The notes under the pieces were generated by a model, which was not told the origin of the DNA, did no database searches, and saw only the letters and a list, made by a program, of their open reading frames with translations. From assembly GCA_009760855.2 (NCBI GenBank), contig WPIO01000082.1, positions 436,001-500,000 of the forward strand: a stretch of DNA of 64,000 nucleotides. Reading direction: 5' to 3'. This stretch comes from Cristatella mucedo (lineage: Eukaryota > Bryozoa > Phylactolaemata > Cristatellidae). Shown piece by piece: positions 1 to 13,366 of this stretch. The translations under genes and the position numbers were made by a program. How positions within the stretch are numbered: position 1 is the first letter of the stretch; each line of letters begins with the position of its first letter.

Positions 1-1829
1 ACAGGCACTTGCCCAAAAAAAAAAAAGGAAGGCCCGACAACAGGCAATCCCACTTGCTGTTGATGCAGGTCTGCAAATAGGTCGGCCTTTCCTACCATCA
101 AATTTACAAGTTCCGGCCTCACATGAATGTTAACATAACGCGCTAACAGTATGCATGTGATTTGGCACAAAGAATTTCTCACTTGCATTGTTTAAGTTCT
201 GCTGTTGTAGAAGGCTAAAACGGCTCACTTGTACACAGGTCAGTGATCAACCAAAACTACTCGGTGCCACTAATGACGATATATTTGCAAGAAAAACAAG
301 CACAAAATGAGAAGCCTGAAATTTAACATTAATGCCAATTCAGAGGCAAACCAGTACCAATCAGCCATGCAAAAAAGTAAGTAGGACCCCACGACAGTTG
401 ACCTGTTATCGTCCAAACAAGCATACCAACAGTGAATGTGAATCTAGATAATTGTGGCAATTAGCGCATCCACAGCCATCACAACCATACAACCAAGTGA
501 TACAAAGCAAAAAACGTATATTTGTAACCAGAAGGATAAGCATGGAAGGCACTCTTCATAGCACGATTCATCAAAACCAAGCAGATCCAAGATCTGCAGG
601 CATCCATTATATGCAGCTGATAGGTATACCAACTCTAGCTGGCCAGTAAGATATCAACAGTATGTTTTGCAGTGTGTCCACGAGAGCCTTCATACAATAA
701 TGAGTGCCTTTCGACATACAATAATGGCAAGACACGGCTCCTCACACCCAGCCGGTTTCCAGGGCAGCATTGGCATCAGTGAGCATCCAAGGCATAATCA
801 ACATTAAGCTGCCAATCATAGGAAAGGGAGTTATACCAGGAGCACAAACGTGATTAGCAGTAGGCATCTGTTATGCTGCTAATGGTATTGGAGAGCAGCC
901 TTCAGGGCGGACAGTTCACATTCTTGATTTTACCACAGTGCCAACCCTGCCTACATTCACAAAGCTTGGCAGACTGTCACTGTCCGAGTACTTCTGATAA
1001 AAACAATCAGTAATACGGAGTCATCTGATATTACCATGAGCATTGAGGGTTCATTAAGAGCAAGTTATGTGCTATGTTATGTTAATAATGCTAGGTAGGC
1101 TTGTAAGGTTACAAAACTCAACATCGTCATTCTTGTGATACTTACAGGTCACTAAAAATGTGTAAATAATTCAATACTTATCTGGAGCTTTCAAGTGAGC
1201 AAAGACATTATGGGTGGCTGGCATAGCAGCCGAATACCTCAGACTGTATACCCAGCTCCACAACAATCGAATGATGGATTCCGGGGAATTATATAATCTT
1301 GCTGATCTCACTAATTTCCTGGACAGCTCAGCTGCTAGCCAGGTTGAATAAGAAACGCCATAACTCAACTGCCTTCGCAATGAATCTTGGTTTCATAACA
1401 CCGTCTAGTGGCATCACCCTCAGCAAAATGTAAATGTGTTGGCCCTAGGCTCAACAAGGCCTTGATGCTACCCCTAGGCCGTGCCATACAGGTCGGCTGC
1501 CGACAGCAGCAGCTGCTACAGCAATGGCCTATGCAACTCCACTCATGGTAAAAAAAAAAGTGTTAAGCTCCAAAAATCCGTTGACACCATACTGGGTGCA
1601 TCAACATGTAGTAACAACCCGTCGAGAATTCAAGTTCTCGACAGGTGCACCGATCAAAAGGCAAAGACCTAAGAATTTAGTTACAGGAAGAGACTGGTCG
1701 TAGTATAGATTGCACACAAGAGATTTATCAATCTAGACAATCGTTATGCTTATCTCACAAAGAGAATCACAGCTTGGGATGATTCGTGCCTCCTTCTGGA
1801 ATCATCGGTCTTGTGTGCACTTGACGGAT
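1..1829. other. No recognisable gene or element
   Basis: Mixed-composition sequence with only short open frames. I see no repeat family from this window and no protein match. Confidence 0.5.
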
Positions 1830-2349
1830 AAAAAAACCCATGCTTTCGTTTTGTCGCTCACTTTTAGGTCCCTTCATTCTTTGGCTCCAGCCTATCTCTC
1901 AGATATACTCCCCCATCAGGCCAAGCATCGTACCACCCGCTTTTTGGAATCCAACAGTCTAGAAATACCTCATACAAACCTTAAATCCTTTGGAGACCGT
2001 GCATTTAGTTCGTATGCTCCCAAAGCCTGGAACTCTCTCCTGACCTGCGTCAGAACATCCCCTGACCTGACCACATTTAAAAAGAACTTAAAAACACACC
2101 TATTTAAAACAGCATTTAGTGGGTCCCTGTGATTCGTCCTTGATGTGCTTATGCGTGCTGACACTGTGCATGCTGCCACTAACCACATTTGCATGCTGAC
2201 CCTGTGCATGTCACCCCTAACCATGTTATTCATTTTGTTTGTTTATCTAGCATGACATTACTCACCATTCAATTGCATTTCCCTTTGCAGCAAATGTAAA
2301 GCGCCTAGAGAGAGATTAAGTTCTCTGATGACGCTTTATCGAGTGCAAT

Positions 2350-2382
<33 letters not shown>
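1830..2382 (+). mobile_element. LINE-A copy A1, 3' end of a CR1/L2-like non-LTR retrotransposon
   Basis: The open frame encodes the C-terminal part of the reverse transcriptase protein ([40 protein letters not shown]). A 3' UTR with the AAAGCGCC hairpin and an (ATT)n tail follow. It is 5'-truncated, as usual for target-primed insertion. Sequence before 1,830 is not homologous to the other copies. Confidence 0.88.
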
Positions 2383-2949
2383 ATTAGGAATCCCAAATGA
2401 GGTTAAAAACCACAGCAGTTTGATAAGGTCACTAGCAAGTCTGGACCCTCACAATAAACCTGTCATGGTGCTGCACAGCAAACTGTTAGGTCACGCAGCA
2501 AAAAATTCTCAATATGGACAATTACAGTTAGCTGTGAAGTGCAGTCACGATCAGCATTAGGCGGGCACACATGCTTTTTAGTCACTAGAGACACATGCTA
2601 TAAGTAAATCATCAAGCACAAATGCTACCAACAATAATGCTGAACCTTGCTAGGTGCACAAAAAAGGCCATAAGGAGCAAAGCAAATATGAGTATTCAGC
2701 ACGGCTAACCTGCTTCCATAGTGAGAAGCACTCATGAGGCCCGGAATGTGGAATACTAGAGCAATGACCATAGTCCTTTTCACAGGGAAAGTTCAAATAC
2801 AGAACTTGCTCGGCTGATAATACCGACACACCGGATTCACGGCCTTGTATGATCAAACAAGTTTCTGGAAATTTACCTCAACTGTTGAATAATATCGGGC
2901 TCTAAATTCTCAAACTTATACTCGTCCGTCCTCTAAAATTTGGGTATTC

Positions 2950-3516
2950 AAGTCCCAGAGGTTTGAGCACGTGTCTCCTTTGCTAAAAGAGTTAGGATGG
3001 GTGCCGGTTGATCAACGGATACAGAGCAAATTTCTTACGCTGGCCCACAAGACCCACAACGGCTTGGCTCCTTCGTACCTAGCTGAACTGCTGCGCCAGT
3101 TTCAGCCTCTTCGCCCCCTCAGGTCCTGTACGGAAAATAAATTAGCTGTTCTATTCCTCCACTTAAATACCGTTGGCGACAGAAGCTTTAGCTATGCAGG
3201 TCCTAGACTGTGGAACTCGTTTCCACAATTCTTACGAAACAACTACTCTCCTGCTGCCGACTATGGCTCATCCTTTTCAGCGGTCCTGAGCTGCTACTTC
3301 TTCCATGCTACTCACTACCTCAACCGCTCTCCTGACTCTGCTATGCTTCCCACTTGCTCTCTGTTGAGTGAGATGAAGTCTGTTGGCTACCGAATGCATA
3401 CCGAAAGCCGCTTACGCCGTGAGTGCGCTCTACAAAACTCTCCTGCGTAACACCCACATAGTCTTTATGGCTTTTTGGAGTTACAGACAGAGATACATTA
3501 CATTACATTATTCGCA
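2950..3516 (+). mobile_element. LINE-B copy B1, 3' end
   Basis: An open frame of 159 codons matches the C-terminus of LINE-B2 (HVSPLLKELGW, THNGLAPSYLAELL, GPRLWNSFPQFL, SVGYRMHTESRL). The 3' end has a TGGAGTTACAGACAGAGATA segment and an ACATT-repeat tail. It is 5'-truncated. Confidence 0.85.
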
Positions 3517-6404
3517 AGCTGGTGATAAAGCCATCGTTTTAACTTTACCACACCCTAAGATAATAACTCCAGTGGTACATTTATAGGGCAGATAAAAAGG
3601 CCTAATAAAACGGTTCGATGCTTAAAGCTAGCACGATGTCTTTCAAACCTAATCAGCTTCTATACCAGAAGCGATTTCCGTTTTCCACATCTTACGATCA
3701 CTACCTAGTATGACAATAAGTAAACATCAATAAGTAGTCACGAGTGCATATCATTAGGGGCGAATGCATAGGCCAACTGCGTTCCAGGTTTGCGCAATCC
3801 TTTACAAAACATTACAAAAATTCTTGCTGAACTAAAAAGGTTGATCACAAGAAACTTCATAATAACTATTAGTCCATTACAGTAACACATGAGTTCTCTA
3901 GCGCCATCAAAAGCTTTCAGCCTGGTCAACATAGCGATTCCAAATCACTAAAACCAAAAGCTTCTGAAACAGGTGCAAACTGCGTCTCCTTACTCGCTTA
4001 GAACACGAATGCATCCGAGAAACCTTCGTTCGCTGCGTATGGGGCCCATTATAACCAACAGGAGTCTTCTAACCAAAAGACGCGAGTTAATATGAAGCCA
4101 GCCTATGACTGGAAGTGATAGAGTTTGCAAACCCACCTATGGATCTTCTCGCTCCGCCTCGGATCGCTAGAGCTAGACATGGCTCGCACTGTGACCGATG
4201 GATCCACAACAGTAGATAATGCCGCAAGCTGGAGACCTAGAACGGAAGTACCTCCTCGCGTCCTTGGCCTCGAGTAGCTGCAGCCTACAGCCAGTCGCCC
4301 AACACTGTTACGCTCTTGGCTGTAAATGCATTACGTTCAGATATGTCATCAGATATTTTTGTTCAAAGCACCGATTTAGAAGCGGACCGAAAGTAGTGAG
4401 CCTGTTTAAGTGCCGTTCCATCCGGTCCTGTACCTCCCTAATAACAATCCCACTCCAATCGCTCTAGTACCGAGTGCAGTACAACAGGGGAGTAGCCACA
4501 GCCCCGAACACCCGTTGAAATCCAAAGCCGGGAAGGTCAGACGACTGAATAAAGTGGGTCGGAAGGTCCCACAGCGAAAACAGTCCTGACAATCGGGTCC
4601 TTGCTCAGCCAGCTACAGCTGGCCCACAGGACCTTGCAACCCCTTACGTCTAGGTGCTGGATTGGAGCAGAGGCCGCGCGGTTGGCTCTCTCCGAGCAGC
4701 AGCCTGGTGGCCTCGTGGCGGCGAACGCTCAATCGAGTTCGTTAGCTTGCAGCGGTGCGACTTTCGCTGGCTTTTAACGACCGAGGTCAATGTGAATGCA
4801 TTTGATGATCGAGGTCGTGGGCTCGAGCCCTGCGGCAATGTGAAGCGCCTGAATATAGATTAAGTTCTCCTTGAGCGCTATACGAAATGGATTATTTATA
4901 ACAGCTCCTTAAGATGACGATTTTTGAAAAGCTGATGTAAACAAAATTGAAAAATATGCCGTACAAGTTGAAGAACTAAGAGCCGTGTACTGGCCCGATT
5001 AAAACACTCTTTATCAGCGAGCTACCAGGAAAAACAACTTATATACATCGTAATTTTAACAGTATGGCTAAACCAAAAAATAAACAATAATTAGTAGTAC
5101 GATTCAAGCGCTTGAGGTTTGGCTTTGGTGGCTCTTTCTCGGATGAGTACAAACCGTTTCGTTCCGATCAAGTGCAGTCCGAGCCTTTCAATGGCCAGGT
5201 CGGATCTAGCACGCATGTAATTTGGTGCAGGAGTGCCTTAGTTCCTTATTATTTATCTTCGCTGTGACCCGTTTTCTCAGCCCCTCTCTAGTGATCTCAG
5301 GCTCACGGCGGCTAGCACGACTAAGGTACCCGACGCGATCAACGATATCAATCGTCCAAATACGAATGTGCGTAAATGTAAGCCCTTAGAATGGAAGATT
5401 GCCTACCCTGCACTTCGGTGAGCATGTATTTTTGAACCATATCGTGCCAGCAAAAGCAACTTAGCGGATAGCATTGGACGGGCTGGTGACCACAGAACCC
5501 GGCCACCAGAATAAGCGACTGGATAGAGGAGCGTGCAAAACCTTCCCAGTGTAAGCCCTTTCTCGTTTTAGCTATGACGATGTCTTGAAATCGCTGGCCA
5601 GGATCGGCTATGGCACTCTTAGCAAGGGTAATTTTATTATTGAACCAGGCAGTCTGGAAAAGCCATCTATGTCGACAGGCCTTTAGGGATCACTCTTACG
5701 TTATTTGTTGTTTCAGTACTGCAGAGCTTGTTGTAAGCTTTTGATTTTTTGATTTTCTTCAAGACTTGAGCATGGCAACGTAAACCATAGTATCGTAGTA
5801 TTTTGAATTATTTGGATTATCTCTTATGCCTAACCAGCTTTTTGTGAAATTCAAGTTCATTTGTAGGCTTGTACGATTATATGACGATGACCTCGGCTGA
5901 AAAGCAGTGGTTCGTTTTTAAATTGACAAATTCCATACTAAATGAAAAAATCGGTGGCAGCTTCTGACGGCTTTTCGCCGTCAATTCGCCTTTCCAGTGT
6001 GACAAATTATTGTGTTCCAAATAATTGTTGGCTCATCAATGACGGGATGATGCTATCATGTCTCGCAGTGAGACTTGGACTAGCGAGATATTTATATGAG
6101 AGAGCATGCATGCCTTCATTTTGACAGAATGCCCAAGAAACCTGTAATCAGTGCTAAATTTAAAGAAAAAACCCACGTTAAGTGTGTTGGTTTTCTTTCG
6201 ATTTTATCTTGATAAAGTTTGAGGTTAAGTTCCTTACTCTTGTGCCGTTTCTGAGGCGTAACTCTCTAATGTGGCATTACTCAACATAAATTTCCGCTGA
6301 CTCATACCATTAAACACCACAGGCAACTACATTATGGAATTTAAATCGCTCCAATTTTCAAGATTTGACAAGTACCGCATTCGTGATAACAGATAGCATT
6401 ACCG
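3517..6404. other. Mostly unassigned, one SINE
   Basis: Apart from the S1 copy at about 4,790-4,903, I recognise nothing. A CGTGGGCTCGAGCC-type B box is the only RNA-gene-like signal, and it belongs to the SINE. Confidence 0.5.
4790..4903 (+). mobile_element. SINE S1 copy
   Basis: A B-box-like GGTCGTGGGCTCGAGCCC is followed by the S1 tail GTGAAGCGCCTGAATATAGA...GAGCGCTATACG. The tRNA-like head is decayed. Confidence 0.7.
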
Positions 6405-7057
6405 CCATGTGCAATCAGGCGATTACAGCTGGTGCAAAACTCCCCAGCTAGGCTTGTCTGTCGTGAGCGTCGCAGCTGCCACATCACACCACTTCTCGAC
6501 AACATGCACTGGCTCCCAGTCAAGCAACGGATCAACTTTAAGGTTTTGTCGCTCACTTCTAGGTCCCTTCATTCTTTGGCTCCAGCCTATCTCTCAGATC
6601 TACTCCCCCACCAGGCCAAGCATCGTACCACCCGCTTTTCGGAATCTCACAGTTTACCAATACCTCGTACAAACCTCAAATCCTTTGGAAACCGTGCATT
6701 TAGTTCGTATGCTCCCAAAGCTTGGAACTCACTCTCGACTTGCGTCACAACATCCCCTGACTTGACCACATTTAAAAAGAACTTAAAAGCACACCTATTT
6801 ACGACAGCATTTAGTGGGTTCCTGTGATTCGTCCTTCATGTGCTTATGCGTACTGACACCGTTACAGGCTGCCACTAACCATACTTGCATGCTGACCCTG
6901 TGCACGTTACCCCTAACCATGTTATTCATGCTGTTTATCAAGCATGATATTACTCACCATTCAACCGCGTTTCCCTTTGCAGCAAATGCAAAGTGCCTAG
7001 AAAGAGATTGAGTTCTCTGAGGGCGCTTTATCAAGAGCATTATTATTATTATTATTC
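6405..7057 (+). mobile_element. LINE-A copy A2, 3' end
   Basis: Contains [32 protein letters not shown]-like (with a Thr-Ser change) and WNSLSTCV blocks of the same ORF2 C-terminus. The 3' UTR, hairpin (AAGTGCC...GGCGCTTT) and short (ATT)n tail follow. It is 5'-truncated. Confidence 0.9.
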
Positions 7058-7786
7058 ACTGTATTCTCGTCTGCTTGAGACTAGGGGAAAGCATTCCCTC
7101 AAAGATTTACAAACTCACAGAATTATTTCACTCCAAAAAATTACTTCGACTAAATTGCAGTTGGATGTCATGGCGTTAATTTTTTGTGGCTGTTAATTTA
7201 TTTTAGCAATATAGCAGCTTTCAGAGTGCTCCTAATAATATTGTCTAGGTTAGATAAGAATGAATGAAGAAGAAAAAACGTACCACTCAAATGCCTTGTG
7301 CAGCTAAAAGCACTTCTGCAGCTAAAAATCTGCCTGCCGTCAAACAACTGACGTTCATCCGTCGCTTTTGGGTATACTTAAATATCCTTGCATCAAGAAC
7401 AAATATTTATAATAACTAATGACTAGGACGCGCTTTTTGAATAATGCGCATTTCCACGCTCAAGCAGTAGCCTTGGAGATGCCCTGGGAGACTTATTGCT
7501 AATACAGAGATAAAAGCGAACCTATTCTCATCGCCTCTTCCGTAAAAATACTACCGATGATCAAATTCAGTTTATCTTTATCAAACATTATTATCACCAC
7601 CACCTTCGTCGCACACGACACAAATTCATAAGCATACCTGTTACTGTAGCAAGCATATACGTGTCGTTTTTTAAAGAATAAGCACCGGCCGCACCGCCCG
7701 AATAGAAAGCGTCGAGCTGCTCTTAAATTCCGGAAGCGCGACGGCAGCGCTACGTAGCTGGGACAGAATTAATAGCCTGCCAGCTT

Positions 7787-7853
7787 ATCTTTTCCAGCGG
7801 TCCTGAGCTGCTACTTCCGTGCTACTCACTACCTCAACTGCTCACCTCGGAAA
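7787..7853 (+). mobile_element. Isolated 67-bp internal fragment of LINE-B
   Basis: Near-identical to the AGCGGTCCTGAGCTGCTACT...ACTCACTACCTCAAC part of B1 (about 3,275-3,337). Neither the element's 5' nor its 3' end is present. Confidence 0.75.
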
Positions 7854-8164
7854 GTGCTGATGCCACCACTGCACATCAACTCAGGCCCCACCGAGGGATT
7901 TCTCGCGCCTCTCGACAATTAGTCAGCAGCTTTCAAGTACCTCCAGCACGTCTTTTCGCAGCTATCGGAGGCAAAGGTTAAAGCTAGTATCTTCGTCGGA
8001 TAAAGATAGTAGAGTGTGACGAATTTGTGAAAAGGCCGAAAATAGGGACGAGAATGCCGCTTGGAACAGTTTTTTCAGCGGTTCACGGCTTTCTGGGAAA
8101 TCACAGGGTTGAAAACTACGAGCAGCCGTAATGGAATGAAGAATGTCCATTAAAGTATATTTCC

Positions 8165-9180
8165 TTGATGCTCATCATAACAATAGTTAAAGCAATAATA
8201 CATTTGTATAGCGCCTCAGATAACTTATTCTCTTTCTAAGAACTGTACACTGCTTTAAAAGAAGAATGATCAAATGAATACTGGTATCATTAACAGTTTC
8301 AACATGCAGAACATGGTGAGTGGTAAAATACGAAGTGTAACATGCAAATGTGGTTAGTTGTAGCATGCATGGTGTCAGCAAGCATAAACACATTAAGGAT
8401 AAGTCATAAGGACCCATTGAATAATGTGTGTAACAGGTGTGTTTTTTTCAGCATCTTTTAATTATTTTCAAGTCATAGTAGGTCATGACTTGAAAGTGAG
8501 TGGAAGTGAGTTCCAGGCTTTGGGAGCACACGACCTACAGGTATGGTCTCCAAAGGATTTCAGGTTTTTCCGAGGCATTGGTAAGTTATTTGGGTATGAA
8601 AAGTGGTGTTACGCCTGGTTGGGTAATAGTTTTGATAGGTAGGCTAGAGCCAGAGAATGAAGGGGCTAAAATTAAGTGACAGAACTTTGAATTCGACGCG
8701 CTACTTGATTTGGAGCCAGTGCAGGTCGGCGAGAAGTGATGCGATGAGGCAACTGCGAAGCTCACGAAAAATGAGCCTAGCTGTAGAGTTTTGTGCCAAC
8801 TGCAAGCGAATGATTGCACACGCAGGGAGACCAGCAGCAGTGAATTGTAGGAGTCAATACGGGATGACAAAACTGCATGTACCAACTTAGATGTGTTATC
8901 CCAGTCTAAGCAGACTCAAATGTTGCCAAAATATGTTGCTGAAATTATGCGTGCTTGACGGTGGAGCTGCCGTGGTCGTCTAGTGAAAGGTTGCTTTGGG
9001 AACAGGACACCAAGATTCGTGTATTTGCTACTGGGGAAATACTGGCAGAACCGATTTTGAGCTTTATAGTTTCAAATGTTTGAGTCACACTTGGTTTTCC
9101 TATAACAATTTAGTGTGTTTTATCGTCATGTAATGTGATAAAGTTTGCTACCATTCATCTGCTGAAGTCAGCTATACATT
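8165..9180 (-). mobile_element. Decayed LINE-A-related copy
   Basis: Reverse-strand blocks match the A family (HKTLQLGS-type frame, HHFSPTCTGSKSS out-of-frame equivalent, TQPGVTPLF). The 3' end near 8,200 resembles the hairpin region but is diverged (GCGCCTCAGATAACTTATTCTC). Confidence 0.7.
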
Positions 9181-9369
9181 CGGCGAGGGGTTGCGATAGT
9201 TTGACATGATGGATATGAGAGACCAAACCATAGGTACAGCTGTGTGTTTAGGGTTTCTGAAACATGGTTAATTTTTAAAAACAGCTATTTAGTGTTTTCA
9301 ATTTTCAAAAAACAGAAGTTTTTACAGTTTTTCCAATTTTTACTGGTTTGATCGTCAATAGCTTATTTT

Positions 9370-11090
9370 TATCGATAAACACCACATATTTTGTCTGAGA
9401 AACGCGATCTTAATTTGGTACATAAATGCATACCGGCCGAAAAAACTTTTTCAATGTCAATTGAAAGAGGTTTTTTGGATATAACTAGATTGTACAATAT
9501 CTGTAGATATTTAGTCCCGCTGGCCAGAGTTCGTGAAGAGCGTAAATTCCGACTTGAGCCATTTGAAATTGTCTTGCCATTTGACTGCACTTGACGATTC
9601 ATCCTTTTGAAGCAAAAAGTTCAACTCATCTTGAAGAGACAAGTTCAAACTTTTAACATCATTTGACGACTGTTCAATGACAAACTCCACACCGTTGACT
9701 CTAAATAGACGAGGTACTATATTTCCTGGGAAATTTAGCGTATTTTAGCGGGGTGACAGATGGATCTTTGAGACTGCGCAAGAGGCTCATGACATCCTTG
9801 TTCAATCGCTCACTTCAAACATTCCATTAGCTTGGTACTAATATAATTATTCAGGTTAGAGAGCTTGTTGAGCTTGAATTATAAAATTGTTTCAGCACTC
9901 ATCAACGTTGCATCTTCTCACATTAGATTCTCAACACCAAGCGACAGGCTCCATTGCATTCAGAAGAGTTTTGAGAGTACAAAAATCCAATGTCTCAATC
10001 GTCTCAGCGCTTTGAATTCGGTTAGTGCCTCTTGAATTGCGGCTTCTGTCTTTACTAACTTTACTAACGACTCTAGCATTGTTAGGGTAGAGTTCCAGCG
10101 CATCTTCACGTCAAGATGCCGTTCAATCTCGCGTCCGAACTCAGCTATATTTTGGATTTAAAGACATTATTTCGAACATTTGATTGCCTAATGAATTTCA
10201 CAAGCTTGCGTGAATTCGCGAGTAGATCTTGGTAATTGACGTCTCCTTCTAGTGTATCATCGCTGATCACTTCCTGATCAAGTCCGTACTTGCTTCAAAA
10301 TTGCCTACTTCATCAATATCATCACAACCCTGGTTTTAATCATCCCTCTCAGTACTCTTCTTGTAAAATGTGTCACATACTCCAAGGTGCCGAACATGGT
10401 TTAAGCAGAACTGTCCGATGAAATTGATAAGGCCAATACATTTTTTATTTACTGCAGCGCCGTCCTGAACATATCCCACTAATACCTTCTCCGTTGTAAT
10501 TCCAAAAACGTGGAAATGCTGTTTCATTGATTCGACTATACCAAAAGCAGCGCATGAACCAAATAGGCAAACACGACGCGTCTTGATTGTTGTTTTATCA
10601 CCAATATCATGAATGCTGACTTCAAAAAATCGATGTCCCCTCACGATTGTGTTTTCATCTACAGTCATGTTATACTTTACTCCTCTCTTGAGTTTTCCCT
10701 TGATTTTGGCAATCGTTTTGTTTCTCTTTTCTGCTTATCCATCCTGCACCAGCTTCATTGTATTGCTCTTGTTCACTGGAAGTTTTAGTCCGTCCCGAGG
10801 GATTAATTGCCGCATATCCTTGTTTCAAGTTATATCTCTAATCGATATTCTGTCAGTAGCAAGATCGATAACAATCTCCTTCAGACTCTTTTGCCGCAGA
10901 AAATGGCAATCTTTTTTTGTTCTATTATTGTTCACGTTTCTTCCTTGGATGTACACCATCCAGCAGGTTTATCAAAATCAATTCCATGTATTTTCAAGTG
11001 ATTCTACAACGTTTTCGTTGAGTCTCTAGAACATTTGATGATTGAATTACATCGTCCACTCCAACCTTCTAGCTCTTCTGTAATTGAATT
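9370..11090 (-). pseudogene. Fossil hAT-type transposase (BED finger to dimerisation domain)
   Basis: Read on the minus strand from high to low coordinates, the order is that of a hAT transposase. First comes a BED-finger end (NHLKIHGIDFDKPAGWC). Next is an RNase-H-like part with MTVDENTIVRGHRFFEVSIHD, GYVQDGAAVNKK and QFCLNHVRHLGVCDTFYKKS. Then comes KMRWNSTLTMLESLVKL, and last the C-terminal dimerisation motif IEKVFSAGMHLCTKLRSRFS. Several stops and frameshifts break it, including a stop inside the BED finger, so it is inactive. I did not find its terminal inverted repeats. Confidence 0.82.
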
Positions 11091-11489
11091 CTTTTGTTTT
11101 GCGGCATATTCCCAAACTGAAGACATGGCTGAAAAGAGCATCAATATTTTTTATGCCACAATATCAATTTAATTAATGTCCTAATTAATTTTTGAAAAAT
11201 TGCACTTTAATTTTAATTTTTGGCCAGTTTGATAAGATCTTCATAACAAGTCCCTAACCAATTCAAAAGAAATTTTATAAAATTGTTTCCGTTGCATATT
11301 TCATATCTATAATGAACTTTGGAGCTTCAGTTGTAGTATCTTTTATTTAAAAGGTTTGTTAGAAACAGTAAAGCAGTCAGAAAAAACAAAAGCTGTTTAC
11401 TGTTTCTTGTTACTTTTTTTTTTATTTTGGGCAAAAAACAGCTGTTTTACTGTCACTCTTAAACAGTTACCGGAATCTTCATGTGGGTT

Positions 11490-12300
11490 ATCTGCATAGA
11501 AGGGAGCAAGCCTAGCTTGCGTTTCACAATCACATTGGAAAGAGGGAGAGTATAAATTGGGAAAAGAAGTAGACTAAGTACAGAGCGCTGGGGTGAACTG
11601 TACTTTATTGGTCTCTCGGGTGATCGTGGCCCGCTTACATTAGTACTCTGGAGTCACCCACTGAGATAGAATGTATTTCGGGGCAGTTCCAGCCATTCCC
11701 AGGCGAAATAAGAGGCACTCAAGAAGGACTTCGAGCTCAATAGTATCAAACGCTGCCGAAGGATCAAGCAAAACAAGCACAGGGAGAGAGAGAAAGAGAG
11801 ACTTTATCAAAGTCTGCAGTCCCATGAATGTAGTTGTACGCACGAAGCAACGCTAACTCATTGAAGTGATTAGTTCTGAAGTCTGACTGAATTTTACCTG
11901 CTTGGTTTGAAGTTTAAATATATGAGTTCAGCTGGTCAGGCACTACTCTTTTCAGTGTCTTTGATACGAACGGCAGTAAAGAGAATAGACGGAAGTTGCT
12001 CACATTCTCTTTGCCTAGCGTTGCCTTCTTGGTGAGTGGCCTAACTACAACCTATTTGAAATGTGCGGTGGCAAGATTTGAGGCTAAGGGCATATTTATT
12101 ATATAAGTTATTGATGGAAGCAGCAGAAAATTTCTCTTTTAGAAGTAGGATAGTGGGAAAATGTGGTCTAGAGTGATAGTAGTCTTCTGAGACTGTGAGA
12201 TGAATTTCAGGATGAGGTCACTCGTGACAACCTTGAATATAGACTTTGAAATGAAATACGGAATTCAGGAAGAGGAATCGTGTGGGATGATATAGAGGCA
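11490..12300 (-). mobile_element. LINE-A-related fragment, reverse transcriptase palm region
   Basis: The minus strand encodes LVLLDPSAAFDTIELEVLLE, the RT motif A block, followed after frame breaks by sequence matching the VYTLPLA region of A5. There are stops and frame breaks. It lies directly beyond the hAT fossil. Confidence 0.7.
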
Positions 12301-13366
12301 CCGGATATCCAATGAGGATACTATTACCTTGTTAAATTTAAGAATAACACGGGAGCTTACTCAGACGAGGAAGACGAGGCTTTCACTGGATAAAATAGAC
12401 TTTGAGCGTCTTTCCCATGGACACTATACAGTAACATGTTAGAGTATTAGGCGTAGGAGCTTCTTTGACTAAGCGATTTGCAGTATGTCTGCAAATCTAG
12501 AACATCAACCCATTTCTAAATTCTTTTGAGTGGTATTTTATTATGACTTCGGAGTAAATGTTGACTCTTTTTTGTTATGTACGTAGACAGACTGGTGCTT
12601 CGTGGTATCAAAATGAGGGACAAAGAATGAGCGCCCGTTCGATAAAGTTCTTCAGCTCCCAGTTCGCGAGGCCTAGCCAGTTCTAGCCGCGCCCGCCAGC
12701 GCCCAGTAGCTCCAAAACCCGCCGGCGATTGCTCGCTGTGTCACTTTTAGCTACAGCGCAGATTAGCCTCCTCCGGCCGGCACTTTTCCTCGCGGTACGA
12801 CCTCCGCGCCACGAACTCTGGAGTACCGTCCTCACAGCTACTTGTGCTTACCAATATTCTGGCCTTTTTCGGAAGCCCAACCGTGCCTGCTTCGGTGCTT
12901 CTTTGCAAAGCTTTGCTCCGGTCCGTCGCTAGCGCCGAGCAGAAGTGGCAGAAGCAGCTTCCGTAGCTGCAGTTGCAATGCCCCGCGATTGTGACCTTTG
13001 TGCTTCGCCTGCCGGAATTCGCCCGCCGTGACAGCAGTAATATGCAGGTAACTCGGCGCTTTTGAGTTCGGCACTGCTGATAGCACTAATTGGCGACTGT
13101 CGAAATGTTCGTAAGGGCGCTTTTTGCCGCAACCGGAACTGATGAGCGTCGCGTGGCCACCTAGACAATGTCGGTCAGCTCGGATTTCGTTGCCTAGGCT
13201 TTTGAGACTGCTGCCCTCGCAGACCGGTAGAGGGAAACCGGACTTGAAGTTTCGCCGGACTTTGGAGGCGGCGCACATTCGGGACGCTCGTCAGAGGTTA
13301 TTCTCCGGAGGGCGGAATAAATGTTTTTAAATGGGATTTTTAGACGGGAGCACTTAAACGGGTTTC
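12301..13366. other. Unassigned; GC-rich in its second half
   Basis: From about 12,650 to 13,320 the sequence is GC-rich with a 146-codon open frame on the minus strand (13,278-12,838). It shows no domain I recognise. Confidence 0.4.

Noticed and set aside
12838-13278. A 146-codon GC-rich open frame on the minus strand as a gene
   Set aside because: No domain, no homologous block that I recognise, and overlapping frames of similar length on both strands, as expected from GC-rich sequence.
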